A stretch of 64,000 nt of DNA from Snodgrassella gandavensis (GCF_914768025.1 NZ_CAJZCE010000004.1:1-64000); one strand, 5' to 3'. Numbered from the stretch's first letter, positions 37,058 to 46,870 are shown. Translations and numbers: made by a program. The notes: a model not told the origin generated them from the sequence alone.

Positions 37058-38917
37058 TTATTGCGCTTTCTGAATCTGTTTGTCATACCAGCTTAACAGT
37101 TCCGATGCTGGTACATAGCCAACCAGTGGCTGGCTGCGATAGCCATTACTGTGAACCACAAATAAACCCGGTGGCCCGTATAAACCATATTGTTGCATCA
37201 TCCGGCGCTGTGCTGGGGTGTTATTGGTGACATCAATCTGTAAAAATCGCTCCTCTTCAATCACCCTCCTGACTGAAGCTTTGCTTAAAGTAAATGCAGT
37301 CATTTCCTTACAGGAAATACACCAGTCTGCATAGAAATCCACCAGTACCGGCTTATCAGGGTTATCATCGAACAGTTGTTGCATGGCCTGACGCAGTTGT
37401 TCCGGTTCTTTGAAATAGCGGCCAAAATACTGATTATTTGGCGGCGTCAAAGTTAGAAAACGGTGCAGAGGTGTGGCATAGTTCACCATACTGGCCGCCA
37501 CAAAAAAAATTCCGCTAATCAGAAACAGTACACCGGCTACCGCATTAAACCAGCGCTGGCGTCCCTGTGAGTGATACCACTGCCAGCCCAGATAGAGTGC
37601 CGGTACCAGCATAAGCAGGGTATAAATACTTACCACCAGATAGTAATGCAGAAATGGAGTGGCAATGTAAGTAGCCGCCCCCAGCAGCATCAGCCCGAAC
37701 AGGTATTTCACACCAGTCATCCAGCCACCGGCACGTGGCATAATGTGAACACCGAATACCGAAATCAGAATCAGCGGAATGCCGGTGCCCAGTGCCATCA
37801 CATACAGTGCCATACCGCCTAGCGTAGCATCACCACTCTGACCAATATAGCCAAGGGCAAAGGCCAGTGGCGGCGCCACACATGGGCCGACAATCAGTGC
37901 TGACAGCGCACCCATCACCATTACAGACAGCAAGTGTCCACCGCGAAAACGGCCACTGACATGCTGAAAGAAAGTCTGCCAGCGCGTGGGCAGTTGAATA
38001 CTGTACAAATCAAACATCGATAGAGCCAGAATCACCAGTATGGCCGCTGCGGCCAGTACTACTGCCGGCTGTTGCAGCCAGCCTGTCAGAAATGACCCCG
38101 TGCGTGCCGTGACAATACCCACAATAGTGTAAGTAAAAGCCAGTCCCTGCACATATACAAATGACAGCACAAACGCCCGCCATTTAGTCGTTTTCTGGCG
38201 TGAACCCATCACAATGGCCGAAACAATCGGTAGCAGGGGATACATGCATGCGGTCAGGCTCAGACCCATCCCGGCAATAAAAAAGGTCATTAAATTGGTA
38301 ATCAGCGTTGCCCGAGAGAGCTGGAACAAACTATCGCTGCCAGAGCTGCCAGACCACTCAGTTGGCTGGGCTCTTTCTGGTGGCTTAGTGAAAGCACTTA
38401 CATCCGGCTGTCCATGCAGTGGATGAGACACAATAGAATATTTGCCGGTTCGGCTGATGGTTAACGTATTTTCCACTGGCGGATAACAGATACCCGCTTC
38501 GGCACAGCCCTGATACGATAGGGTTAACTGATACGGGACAGTTTGTGCGCCTGCACTATAGCGCCAAATCACATCAGCATGGTCATAGTAAACCTGCTGC
38601 GTACCAAAAAACTCATCATGTTTCTGTGTACCTGACTGGACAAACTGTGCAGCATCAAGCAGACCGGCCGGTTGAGTAGAAGCCTGAATTTTATTCCGGT
38701 ACAGGTAATAGCCTTTAGCAATAACAAAACGTACCCGAACATCCTGATCATGAACAACTACTTGCGGCACAAAAGCCTGCTCTGGTGCCAATAGTTTGCC
38801 ATTATCATCAGCGGCCAATGCAGTGTGGCTTAGTCCCAGTAGCAAAAACAGTAGCAGAAATAACAGTTTTAATAGGGAAACCGTGCAGGCACGCAAGCGA
38901 GAAGAAATGTGATACAT
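37058..38917 (-). CDS. dsbD: thiol:disulfide interchange protein DsbD
   Basis: 619 aa from ATG 38917. This start puts the signal peptide (SLLKLLFLLLFLLLGLSHTALA) at the N-terminus; an in-frame TTG at 38962 is possible. Three parts are visible: periplasmic alpha domain with CAEAGICYPP, eight membrane segments including LTACMYPLLPIV and VGPCVAPPLAFALG with the two redox Cys, and a C-terminal thioredoxin-like domain with DWCISCKEM (Cys533/Cys536). It passes electrons from cytoplasmic thioredoxin to periplasmic DsbC and cytochrome-maturation proteins. Confidence 0.95.
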   Translation of the reverse strand: MYHISSRLRACTVSLLKLLFLLLFLLLGLSHTALAADDNGKLLAPEQAFVPQVVVHDQDVRVRFVIAKGYYLYRNKIQASTQPAGLLDAAQFVQSGTQKHDEFFGTQQVYYDHADVIWRYSAGAQTVPYQLTLSYQGCAEAGICYPPVENTLTISRTGKYSIVSHPLHGQPDVSAFTKPPERAQPTEWSGSSGSDSLFQLSRATLITNLMTFFIAGMGLSLTACMYPLLPIVSAIVMGSRQKTTKWRAFVLSFVYVQGLAFTYTIVGIVTARTGSFLTGWLQQPAVVLAAAAILVILALSMFDLYSIQLPTRWQTFFQHVSGRFRGGHLLSVMVMGALSALIVGPCVAPPLAFALGYIGQSGDATLGGMALYVMALGTGIPLILISVFGVHIMPRAGGWMTGVKYLFGLMLLGAATYIATPFLHYYLVVSIYTLLMLVPALYLGWQWYHSQGRQRWFNAVAGVLFLISGIFFVAASMVNYATPLHRFLTLTPPNNQYFGRYFKEPEQLRQAMQQLFDDNPDKPVLVDFYADWCISCKEMTAFTLSKASVRRVIEEERFLQIDVTNNTPAQRRMMQQYGLYGPPGLFVVHSNGYRSQPLVGYVPASELLSWYDKQIQKAQ

Positions 38918-39071
38918 AAATGTCACAGTAAACAGTGTAATTTCAACCTGAACAACGAACAAAGAGAATGACTACCAGCTAAATCGTGCAGGGTAGCCAT
39001 TCATCTCCCCTTAATCTTTCTTGACTTTACCCATATAAATACAGATAAAGCTTAAATCTGAGTTTGTCAGT

Positions 39072-39845
39072 TTACGGGTATTGTATCAGCGCATAGGCAG
39101 AATGATTATGAATTGATTCAAAATTTTCACTTTCTACTGTAAAAGACTGAATGCGGGCATCAGCTTTCAGTGCTGTGGCTACATCTCGTACCATGTCCTC
39201 AACAAATTTTGGATTATCATAAGCATATTCAGTGACATATTTTTCATCTGGTCGTTTTAACAGTCCGTATAGCTGACACGAACCCTGCTGCTCCACCAGA
39301 TCAATAATTTCTTCAATTGCCACCGCCTCAGTAGAAATCAGTGTAACCGTAACATGTGAACGCTGATTATGTGCCCCATATGCCGAAATTTCCTTGCTGC
39401 AAGGGCACAGACTGGTTACCGGAATGATTACCTGCAAACTATGCTGATAAACACCATCATTAATCTGGCCACTGAGCATCACCTCATAATCCAGCAGACT
39501 GGAAATAGCGGTTACCGGTGCCTGTTTGCGCCGGAAAAAGGGAAAGCGCATACTGATTTTACCTGCTGTTGCCTGAAGCTTCTGCAACATATCGGTGGTT
39601 AGCTGCTGAAGTGCTACAAAATCAATACTGCCCTGCTGTGCCTGCATTAACTCGATAAAACGCGACATATGCGTGCCTTTCTGCTCGGCCGGCAGCGATA
39701 CAGTCATGGTTAAATCAGCTACAGTATGCTGTTCACCGGCAGCGCAAATAATACTTAGCGGCAGCCGCAAGCCCTTCACACCAACCTGATTGATTGGCAT
39801 ATTGCGTTTATCAACACTGCTTTGCACATCAGCAATAATGTCCAT
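39072..39845 (-). CDS. folE2: GTP cyclohydrolase FolE2 (type IB)
   Basis: 257 aa from ATG 39845 (MDIIADVQSSVDKRNMPINQVG). TSLCPCSKEISAYGAHNQRSH carries the catalytic Cys and the metal-binding residues of COG1469. KFVEDMVRDVA and the terminal NHSAYALI are family blocks. It makes dihydroneopterin triphosphate for folate. FolE2 enzymes can use metals other than zinc and are often expressed under zinc limitation; I could not place a Zur site. Upstream in-frame codons to 39929 are not conserved. Confidence 0.92.
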   Translation of the reverse strand: MDIIADVQSSVDKRNMPINQVGVKGLRLPLSIICAAGEQHTVADLTMTVSLPAEQKGTHMSRFIELMQAQQGSIDFVALQQLTTDMLQKLQATAGKISMRFPFFRRKQAPVTAISSLLDYEVMLSGQINDGVYQHSLQVIIPVTSLCPCSKEISAYGAHNQRSHVTVTLISTEAVAIEEIIDLVEQQGSCQLYGLLKRPDEKYVTEYAYDNPKFVEDMVRDVATALKADARIQSFTVESENFESIHNHSAYALIQYP

Positions 39846-40101
39846 TCTGATGGTTTTCCTCGCGAAACAAATCTGAATCCAGCCAGACCGGCATAATAAA
39901 ACCACACAAACCGGCGGCATATAAGACATAAAATTATACTTTATGGCTTAATTCCGAGCAAATCAGTCGGGATTAGTAATGAAGAAACAGCATACTGCCT
40001 GATATACGGTGTGCGTGCTAAACTAGATACCCGCAACGCAAATGTCCTCAACGGTATAACAGTTGCCTGAATAGCATAACCAGTAACATATCGGAGAAAA
40101 T

Positions 40102-41259
40102 ATGAAATTTGCCACACAGACCATTCATTCCAGTTACCAGCCGGAACAACATAACCGTGCTCTGATGCCACCGATTTATCAGAACAGCATGTTTGCCCTG
40201 CATGAAATTGGTGAAAATATTCCGTTTCGCTATGCGCGTATCTCCAATCCAACACGGCAGGTGCTAGAAGATACAGTAGCCGAATTGGAAAATGGCTGTG
40301 CTGGCTTTGCCTATGGTAGCGGCATGGCCGGAATTGATGCCGTATGGCGTACTTTTCTGCGCCCGGGCGACACCATTGTTGCTGTTGCCGATATTTATGG
40401 TGGCGCCTACGACCTACTGACTGAAGTGTATGCACAGTGGGGCGTTAACGTCATTTTTGCCGACCTCACCGATCCGGCCAACCTTGACCGCATACTGGCA
40501 CAGACCAAAGTGAAAATGGTGTGGCTGGAAACCCCGAGCAACCCCCTGCTGCGTCTGATAGACATAGCTGAACTGGCCGCCAAAGCCAAAGCGGCCGGTG
40601 CCATCGTTGGCATCGATAATACCTTTGCTACCCCCTATGTACAACAACCGCTGAATCTGGGTGTGGATATCGTATTTCATTCTGCTACCAAATACCTGTG
40701 TGGCCATTCCGATGTGCTAATGGGTATTGTTGTGGTTAAAGACCCGGCACAGGCCAGATTACTGCGTGCCCTGAGCACCAATACCGGAGGCGTGGCCGGC
40801 CCGATGGATTGTGCACTGGTATTACGCGGTATCAAAACACTGGTTGTGCGCATGGAGCGGCATCTGGCCAATGCCGCCGAGCTGGCCAAACGTTTGCAGC
40901 AGCATCCGGCAGTAGAAAAAGTTTTTTACCCCGGCCTGCCCGAGCATGAACACCATGACATAGCCTGCAAGCAAATGCAGCATGGTTTTGGTGGTGTAGT
41001 ATCGATTTATCTGCGCCACAACAGCCGCGAAGCAGCCAACAGCGTGATTAAAAACCTGCGCCTGATTCGCATGGCTGCCAGCCTCGGGGGCGTAGAAAGC
41101 CTGATTAACCACAGTGCCAGCCAGTCGCACAGTGGGATGAGTACAGAAGTCAAAGAATCGCTGGGCATTCGTGAAGGCTTGCTGCGCATTTCTGCCGGTA
41201 TCGAAGACATCGAAGATATCTGGAATGATATCAACCATGCACTCAATACCTTGATTTAA
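40102..41259 (+). CDS. trans-sulfuration PLP enzyme (cystathionine gamma-synthase/beta-lyase family)
   Basis: 385 aa. PLP site SATKYLCGHSD with Lys197, YGSGMAGIDA (71-80) and AVADIYGGAYDL for cofactor stacking, IDNTFATPYVQ with the Asp for the pyridine nitrogen, and SLGGVESLINHSA near the end. The fold covers cystathionine gamma-synthase, cystathionine beta-lyase and O-acylhomoserine sulfhydrylase. The exact reaction cannot be settled from sequence; a beta-lyase (MetC) is my slight preference. CGGAG precedes the ATG. A J-domain gene follows after 20 bases. Confidence 0.88.
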   Translation: MKFATQTIHSSYQPEQHNRALMPPIYQNSMFALHEIGENIPFRYARISNPTRQVLEDTVAELENGCAGFAYGSGMAGIDAVWRTFLRPGDTIVAVADIYGGAYDLLTEVYAQWGVNVIFADLTDPANLDRILAQTKVKMVWLETPSNPLLRLIDIAELAAKAKAAGAIVGIDNTFATPYVQQPLNLGVDIVFHSATKYLCGHSDVLMGIVVVKDPAQARLLRALSTNTGGVAGPMDCALVLRGIKTLVVRMERHLANAAELAKRLQQHPAVEKVFYPGLPEHEHHDIACKQMQHGFGGVVSIYLRHNSREAANSVIKNLRLIRMAASLGGVESLINHSASQSHSGMSTEVKESLGIREGLLRISAGIEDIEDIWNDINHALNTLI

Positions 41260-41279
41260 CCTGTGTAAGTGAAAAATCC

Positions 41280-42062
41280 GTGCACAACTATTACGACGTA
41301 TTAAATGTTGCTCCGGGAGCGTCCGACGAAGTGATTCGTGCGGCCTATCGAGCCTTATCACAAAAATACCATCCTGACCGCAATCCACATAATCCACAGG
41401 CACACCAGCGCATGGCCGAAATTAACCAAGCCTATGCCGTGCTATCCGACCCAGAAAAGCGTCATCATCATGATGTGTGGATTGCACGACAAAACCTACA
41501 GGCTCGCTTGTCACCGGCATTGCTCTCACGCAGGCAAACCCCGTTTGCGCCGCCAGCCTTACTGCCCAATCATGAAGACAAAATAGTTGTTCTGCATGAA
41601 CATGGCCATGGCTGGTTGTGGATAGTGGGTATCGCCATCCTGATTGCCATGGGCGGCGTCTGGTGGCGACTGGCACATCCGCCAGTAGATAATACCCCGG
41701 CACCAAGCAGTACACCCGTACTGGCAGCACCCAATGGCCAGCTCTTCCCGATCAAAGCTGCCTATGTTTCCGGCTATCCCATTCTGCGCCAGCGCGGTAA
41801 TAACACCATTGTGGTACATGCCACATCCTTGCAATCGCCGGTATTTGCCCAATTATACGAACTGCACGCCGGTAAATTTACCGCTATACGTACCTTTTAC
41901 ATTCCGGCGGGCGAAACCTTTACCCTGCATAAAATCGGCGATGGCAATTTCAGCCTACAATACCAACGTATCAACGATGGTAAATGGGCAGTGAGCGATG
42001 GTATTGAAATCAGCAATACCGAGGCCAGCCGAAAATATCAGGATATCGATATCAGACTGTAA
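41280..42062 (+). CDS. membrane-anchored J-domain protein
   Basis: 260 aa from GTG 41280. An N-terminal J domain (YYDVLNVAPGASDEVIRAAY, HPD at 31-33, NQAYAVLSDPEKR) is followed by one membrane segment (HGWLWIVGIAILIAMGGVWW, about 108-128). A predicted periplasmic domain of about 125 residues has no family known to me. The J domain would face the cytoplasm and recruit DnaK. The Shine-Dalgarno is weak. It sits between a PLP enzyme and a ferredoxin-NADP reductase gene, 47 bases from the latter. Confidence 0.8.
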   Translation: MHNYYDVLNVAPGASDEVIRAAYRALSQKYHPDRNPHNPQAHQRMAEINQAYAVLSDPEKRHHHDVWIARQNLQARLSPALLSRRQTPFAPPALLPNHEDKIVVLHEHGHGWLWIVGIAILIAMGGVWWRLAHPPVDNTPAPSSTPVLAAPNGQLFPIKAAYVSGYPILRQRGNNTIVVHATSLQSPVFAQLYELHAGKFTAIRTFYIPAGETFTLHKIGDGNFSLQYQRINDGKWAVSDGIEISNTEASRKYQDIDIRL

Positions 42063-42109
42063 ACCAATACCGCCACCGGCCAGCCGGTGGCATACACAGG
42101 AATAACTGC

Positions 42110-42886
42110 ATGCAGGCTGTCGCAGAAGCCAAATTCACCGAAGAAACCGTATTATGGGTTAAGCAGCATACCCCGAAACTGCTAACCTTTGCCATTACCC
42201 GGCCAGAAGCTTATCGTTTCAGTGCCGGCCAGTTTTCGCGTCTGGGCTTTCGTGACGGAGCAGGATTTATCTGGCGTGCCTATTCCATCGTCTCTGCCGA
42301 ATATGCAGAAACGCTGGAATTTTTTGTGGTATTGATTGAAGAAGGGGCAATGAGTTCCCGACTGGCGCAACTACAGGCCGGCGACCATATCCTGCTGGAC
42401 AAAACCGCTTTTGGCTTTTTACTGCCCGGCAGATTTACCGATGGTGAACAACTGGTGATGCTCAGTACCGGCAGCGGCATAGCACCGTTTTTGTCCATGC
42501 TGCAACAGCCGGCTGTCTGGGAGCGTTTCCAGCATATCGGGCTAGTACATTCCGTCTCTCATGCCAGCGAGCTGATTTTCAGCCAGCACATAAACGACTT
42601 AATTCACCACCCCTTGATTGGCGAATATACCGGCAAACTATCTTACCAGCCGGTAGTCACCCGCGAAAGCATAGCAGGAGCACTCAACCAGCGCTTGCCA
42701 CAGTTATTGCAAAAAGGCACATTGGCAACAGCATTAGGCCTGACTTTTACCCCCGCGCAGACCCGCTTTATGTTGTGTGGCAATCCGGCCATGGTGGCCG
42801 ACACCTTTAAGGCTTTACTTGATATGGGCTACAGCATGCACCGCAACAAAACACCCGGACAGATTATCATGGAAAACGGCTTTTAA
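42110..42886 (+). CDS. fpr: ferredoxin--NADP reductase (paralog 1)
   Basis: 258 aa. FAD-binding RAYSIVS at 56-62, NADP-binding STGSGIAPFLSML and LCGNPAMV. The Fpr fold is complete, but the C-terminus ends IIMENGF rather than the usual VERAF/VEKYW-type aromatic tail. The other Fpr at 50566 keeps VIERAFVDQ. It probably moves electrons between NADPH and ferredoxin or flavodoxin. AGGAA precedes the ATG. Confidence 0.88.
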   Translation: MQAVAEAKFTEETVLWVKQHTPKLLTFAITRPEAYRFSAGQFSRLGFRDGAGFIWRAYSIVSAEYAETLEFFVVLIEEGAMSSRLAQLQAGDHILLDKTAFGFLLPGRFTDGEQLVMLSTGSGIAPFLSMLQQPAVWERFQHIGLVHSVSHASELIFSQHINDLIHHPLIGEYTGKLSYQPVVTRESIAGALNQRLPQLLQKGTLATALGLTFTPAQTRFMLCGNPAMVADTFKALLDMGYSMHRNKTPGQIIMENGF

Positions 42887-43101
42887 ACGGCCGTGTATAA
42901 CCATCCTCATACAAAGTTTCCACAAACTGCCTTTTATTTACCGTCGATGGGGCTTGATATTGCGCTAATGGTTGCTTGCACAAATTACCATTGATTTTTC
43001 ACCCGAATTTATATCTACAATAAGGGTAAACCATAGCCGTTACTAGTGGCTATAAAGGTAAATACCCTGATGTTATTAATAATCTACGTTAGTATACTGG
43101 T

Positions 43102-43518
43102 ATGAATCTGAATCGTTTTGGCAAGAAAAATGCCCAGCTTAATCAGTTGCTGGTGCAGTCGGCACACTGGCAACGTTTGAGCACCTGCCTTAAACAGGAG
43201 CTACCGGCCAGCATGCGTGCCCATTTCAATGTAGCCTGTGTACGCGACGGCTGTGTAGTGGTGATTGCCCATAATAGTATGGCTGCCTCACGCTTACGCA
43301 TGGTATTACCAGCGTTATTACCGCAACTACAGCAAATTGATGCCACAGTCGAAAGCGTAAAAATTAAGGTACAGCCACTAGAATCGAAGCCCGAGGCGGT
43401 TAAACGTGCCAGTTTAAGCCCTGTAGCACGTGGAGCATTGGCGCGCTCGGCACAGGCTTTAACCCATCATCCCGAGCTGGCAGCAGCGTTACGCCGCCTA
43501 AGTGAAAAAAGCAGTTAG
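43102..43518 (+). CDS. dciA: DUF721/DciA-like replicative helicase loader
   Basis: 138 aa. The KH-like DUF721 core is visible: LLVQSAHWQRLSTCLKQELPASMRAHFNVACVRDGCVVVIAHNSMAASRLRMVLPALL. DciA is the ancestral DnaB-helicase loader in bacteria that lack DnaC. DUF721 genes are typically found near secA in this family; here secA is 4.1 kb downstream because of an insertion. An inverted repeat (TAGCC...GGCTA) lies in the leader at about 43034-43056. Confidence 0.8.
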   Translation: MNLNRFGKKNAQLNQLLVQSAHWQRLSTCLKQELPASMRAHFNVACVRDGCVVVIAHNSMAASRLRMVLPALLPQLQQIDATVESVKIKVQPLESKPEAVKRASLSPVARGALARSAQALTHHPELAAALRRLSEKSS

Positions 43519-43637
43519 GCCGATATGGCTGCGTGCTAACAATAGATTAAAAATCTGGCTAGAATTGTCTAGCCAGAAAAATTTACCCCAATACTTGAAT
43601 AGCACTGAATTCAATTATTATCATTCAGAGCAAAAAT

Positions 43638-43784
43638 ATGAGAATACCGCACAAACTCTTATGCAGCTTATTACTTATGTTTAATTTATCTGCATGGGCG
43701 GCAGCCACAAAAACCGATACCACAGCAGGAACACAATTTGAAGCAGCGCTATTATGCAAAAGCGCACCTATGCAGAAAACCTAG
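43638..43784 (+). pseudogene. secreted-protein gene, N-terminal fragment split by an island
   Basis: MRIPHKLLCSLLLMFNLSAW is a clear signal peptide, followed by a mature start with QFEAALLCKSAP. The frame then enters IS5-type sequence and stops at 43784. The C-terminal part is at 46871-47278, in the same direction and with host-like composition. The gene followed dciA and preceded secA before the insertion. No family recognised. Confidence 0.7.
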
Positions 43785-43963
43785 TTGCAAAACTCGATGA
43801 AGTGAATACAGTGATAGCCGATAAAGGTTATGACAGCGAGCCTTTTCGGTGCTTTGTTCGTCAAAAAGGCGGACGAACGGTGATTGCTAAACGTAATTAT
43901 GGTAAGGATATAGATAAGAGCAGTATGGATACATATGAACTTGCGAAGGAAGAAATGAAGTAA
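43754..43963 (+). pseudogene. IS5-type transposase fragment
   Basis: ENLVAKLDEVNTVIADKGYDSEPFRCFVRQKGG and AKRNYGKDID form the DDE-domain block (ADKGYDS) of IS5-family transposases. Only about 55 codons are left, with a non-homologous tail. It marks the left edge of the inserted island; the first codons still belong to the interrupted host gene. Confidence 0.7.
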
Positions 43964-43992
43964 CCATACAGTGATAGGTTAGATGATCAAAA

Positions 43993-44024
43993 AATAATGT
44001 GAGCGGTTGGTTAATCACATTATT
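43993..44024. terminator. bidirectional terminator at the 3' end of the EamA gene
   Basis: AATAATGTGA and TCACATTATT make a 10-bp perfect stem with a 12-base loop. T-runs occur on both strands (TTTTCTTG on plus, TTTTTTG on minus). Confidence 0.8.
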
Positions 44025-44060
44025 TTCTTGTAAACGGTTTTGATTTTTATCAAACTAAAT

Positions 44061-44966
44061 CTAGCTACTTTTCATAATAACTTTATACGCACCGGTAGCA
44101 TAAATAACTCCGCCAATAACTAAAACCGCTCCCATTAATTGTAATACATTTGGGATTAATCCAGTTATTAAAGCAAGTAACATTGTGAATACAGGTACTA
44201 AGTTGAAAAATATAGACGTATTAGCTGCTCCAAGTTCTTTTATACCGACATTCCAGAATAAGTAAGCCAAAACAGAACCGGCAATTCCCATATAAATGAG
44301 TATTATATGATTAGATATAGAAATACTGATTACTTCTTTTATTAAACCGCCTTGGTAAACAGAGAACAACACAATCCCAAGTGTGCCAAATAACATCGTA
44401 AAACTTGTTGTTTGTAACGGTGTTGAATTGGATATGAATTTACGGCACCCCACTGTATAAGTTGCCCACGCTAAATTACCTAACATGATGATTAAATCGC
44501 CTCGGCTAAATTCTAATTTGATTAAATTAGATATATTACCATTACTGATCACTAGGATTACTCCAACTAAACTAATCAGCATACCAATTCCCTGAGATCT
44601 GGTTATTCGATGTTTATCAATAATTGCAGCAATTAAGGTTGTTATCACTGGTGATGTGGCCATAATAAGAGCCCCATTGATTGGTGATGTTGTTTGTAGT
44701 CCAATAAAAAAAGCCAAATTAAATCCAGTTATACCGCACAGCCCAAGTAAGACAAATGGTTTCCAATTTAACTTAAATGTAGTAATGCTATCTTTATCCT
44801 TAATTATCATAAAAATTAAAATGGCTAATGCAGCAATAACAAAACGTTCAGAGGCTGCTGAAAGAGGAGATGCCTGTGCAACCACAATTGCACCAGCATT
44901 AAAATTTGAACCCCAAAAAAAAGCAGATAATGTAACCAGTAACAATGCAAGTTTATTATTTTTCAT
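44061..44966 (-). CDS. EamA-family (DMT) transporter
   Basis: 301 aa from ATG 44966 (AAAGGAAA upstream). Ten membrane segments in two EamA repeats: ALLLVTLSAFFWGSNFNAG...ASERFVIAA and GDLIIMLGNLAWATYTVGCRK. It ends with LVIGGVIYATGAY. The family exports metabolites or amino acids. It follows the SDR gene closely on the same strand and is divergent from a LysR gene, as in a small resistance or export module. Foreign AT-rich codon use. Confidence 0.85.
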   Translation of the reverse strand: MKNNKLALLLVTLSAFFWGSNFNAGAIVVAQASPLSAASERFVIAALAILIFMIIKDKDSITTFKLNWKPFVLLGLCGITGFNLAFFIGLQTTSPINGALIMATSPVITTLIAAIIDKHRITRSQGIGMLISLVGVILVISNGNISNLIKLEFSRGDLIIMLGNLAWATYTVGCRKFISNSTPLQTTSFTMLFGTLGIVLFSVYQGGLIKEVISISISNHIILIYMGIAGSVLAYLFWNVGIKELGAANTSIFFNLVPVFTMLLALITGLIPNVLQLMGAVLVIGGVIYATGAYKVIMKSS

Positions 44967-44977
44967 CTTAATTTCCT

Positions 44978-45672
44978 TTATTCCCACAAGAAGGCATCTA
45001 ATTCTATTGAGGATATCAGCAATTCTCTTGGAGTATTAAGTAAATACATTACCGTTTTAGCTACGTCACTAGCTTTAATCATGCAAGATTTTTGTTTTTC
45101 GGAAATAGTAATGTATTGCCTCATATTCTCTCTAAAATCAGTGTCAACTTTATCCAGAACAATATTAGAAACTTTAATTCCTAGCGGTTTACAATATTCT
45201 TTCAATCCAGTAGTTAAACCCTGAACGGCGTGTTTTGACACTGAATATGAATACATATTAGCACTTCCTTTTAATCCCCAGATAGATGACATATTAATAA
45301 TATGGGGGGTTGACTTTCTTTTAAAAGCGGTAGTAACTCACGCGTTAAAAAGAAATATCCACTAACATTTACATCAAGTGTATTTCTCCATTCCTCATCA
45401 GTAGTAGAAACAGGATTATTGAAATATGACACACCAGCGACATTAATTAATACATCTATAAAGTCCAATTCTTTTTTTGCTATTAATGCAACATCTTTTA
45501 TTTTCGAAGGATCTGTTACATCAAGTTTATAGATGAATACATTTTCTGAGTCTAATTTATTTATATTTTTTTCCACTAGATAAGTAGCAAAAACTTTATG
45601 CCCCTGTAATAAAGCTAGTTGAGCAATTTCATTGCCAATACCACTTTCAGCTCCAGTAATAAATATATTCAT
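44978..45672 (-). pseudogene. short-chain dehydrogenase/reductase with a poly-C frameshift
   Basis: ATG 45672 (GGAG upstream) opens IFITGAESGIGNEIAQLA (Rossmann TGxxxGIG) with INVAGVSYF. At a run of six C (45304-45309 on the plus strand as G) the frame turns into ILLICHLSGD and stops. One extra C would give PPHIINMSSIWG and continue into YSYSVSKHAVQGL with the YxxxK catalytic pair. So the protein of about 231 aa is intact except for one base in a homopolymer. It may be a true mutation, slippage that can revert, or a sequencing error. Confidence 0.75.
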
Positions 45673-45790
45673 AAGCAAGTTCTCCTTTTAAAATCTAACA
45701 ATTCTTATTACATTAAATTAATGTATATTTAATTTTATTTATAATTCATTTATAATACAATAAACAAAAAAACAACGTTAAATTTCAAAA

Positions 45791-46681
45791 ATGAAACCAT
45801 CTCTTGATGACTTACTAATTTTTATTAGTGTAATTAAAGAAGGTAGTATTGTTAGAGCATCAAAAAAACTATCAATACCATCTCCTACAATAAGTCGGCG
45901 CTTAACTCAATTGGAAGAAGCAATAGGCGGTCGTTTGATGTATCGATCCAGCAGAAAGATTGCTTTGACTACTTTGGGCCAGATGTATAATGATAAGTTC
46001 AGAAACTTAGTTGAAGAATTTGTCGAAGCAACAGAAAATTTAGATGATTATCATCATAAATTATCAGGAACTATAAAAATAACAGCACCAATAAGTTTAA
46101 CTCATCAATGGTTTGGTAAATGTATTTTTTCATTTATGAAAGAATATTCAGGCATTAAAATAGATTTAATGGCTACTAATCGAATTGTTGATTTAGCTGA
46201 AATGAATATTGATATCGCAATCCGCGTTGGAAACCTAAAAGATAGTGATTGGGTGGCAAAAAAGTTATTATTGTCAAAAAATATATTATGTGCATCTGAA
46301 AAATACTTAAAAGAAATAAATGGTTGCCCTCATCCGGTTAATTTATTGGATAAAAATTTAATTTGTTCTCATGATAAAGTAGATTGGCTATTGACAAATA
46401 TAAATACACAACAATCATATGAAGTCCAAGCAACGCCATGTTTAATTATAGATGATACAGACCTTATCATTGATGCTGCTAAAGAAAGCATGGGGATTTG
46501 TTTTGTTCCATCACAGTTTGTTGCTCAAAGTATATCCAATCATGAATTGCAACAGGTTTTACCCAACTGGATAGGTAACCCTCGGCCCATATATTTAATA
46601 TTTAAAGACCGGAATTATATGCCTAACCGGGTAAGAGTGTTTAAGGAGTACATTGAAAATTATGTTAATACAAATAAATAG
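45791..46681 (+). CDS. LysR-type transcriptional regulator
   Basis: 296 aa. HTH region (LDDLLIFISVIKEGSIVRAS, IPSPTISRRLTQLEEAIG, LMYRSSRKIALTTLG) and effector domain (GTIKITAPISL...IDIAIRVG). These features match the AaeR/DsdC-like group that often controls a divergent SDR or transporter. It is divergent from the SDR-EamA pair with 118 bases between starts and is the likely regulator. Foreign AT-rich composition. Confidence 0.87.
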   Translation: MKPSLDDLLIFISVIKEGSIVRASKKLSIPSPTISRRLTQLEEAIGGRLMYRSSRKIALTTLGQMYNDKFRNLVEEFVEATENLDDYHHKLSGTIKITAPISLTHQWFGKCIFSFMKEYSGIKIDLMATNRIVDLAEMNIDIAIRVGNLKDSDWVAKKLLLSKNILCASEKYLKEINGCPHPVNLLDKNLICSHDKVDWLLTNINTQQSYEVQATPCLIIDDTDLIIDAAKESMGICFVPSQFVAQSISNHELQQVLPNWIGNPRPIYLIFKDRNYMPNRVRVFKEYIENYVNTNK

Positions 46682-46695
46682 GAACTTTAAACATC

Positions 46696-46866
46696 GTGAA
46701 CATTTATAGTAAAAGATTACCAACCATTAAACAATTGCAATATTTCGTAGCCGTTTGTGAAGAAAGTAGTTTCAGGGGAGCAGCAGAAAGGTTAGGAGTG
46801 AGCCAACCTCCACTTTCAGTCCAAATCAAAGATTTGGAAGAAAAGTTAGAGGTGATTTTGTTTTTA
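46696..46866 (+). pseudogene. LysR-type regulator, N-terminal DNA-binding fragment
   Basis: About 57 codons: TIKQLQYFVAVCEESSFRGA, AERLGVSQPPLSVQIKDLEEKL, VILFLRN. This is a complete LysR helix-turn-helix, cut where the host secreted-protein gene resumes (about 46868). It starts 15 bases after the stop of the intact LysR gene. An effector-domain-only LysR is found at 9368-10033. Confidence 0.78.
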
Positions 46867-46870
46867 AGAA

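Larger units (their letters stand above)
43775..46868. mobile_element. AT-rich horizontally acquired island in the dciA-secA interval
   Basis: About 3.1 kb with strongly AT-rich codon use. It holds an IS5 fragment, a terminator, an EamA transporter, a frameshifted SDR, a LysR regulator and a LysR fragment. Both ends lie inside one secreted-protein gene whose halves flank the island. No intact transposase or target duplication was found, so the mechanism is open. Composition resembles the insert at 7939-10047. Confidence 0.72.

Noticed and set aside
39930-40101. SAM riboswitch ahead of the trans-sulfuration enzyme
   Set aside because: The 170-base leader lacks the conserved SAM riboswitch core and an obvious terminator/antiterminator pair.
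44040-44053. Perfect FNR palindrome TTGATTTTTATCAA
   Set aside because: It lies just behind the 3' end of the EamA gene and a terminator, not upstream of any promoter.
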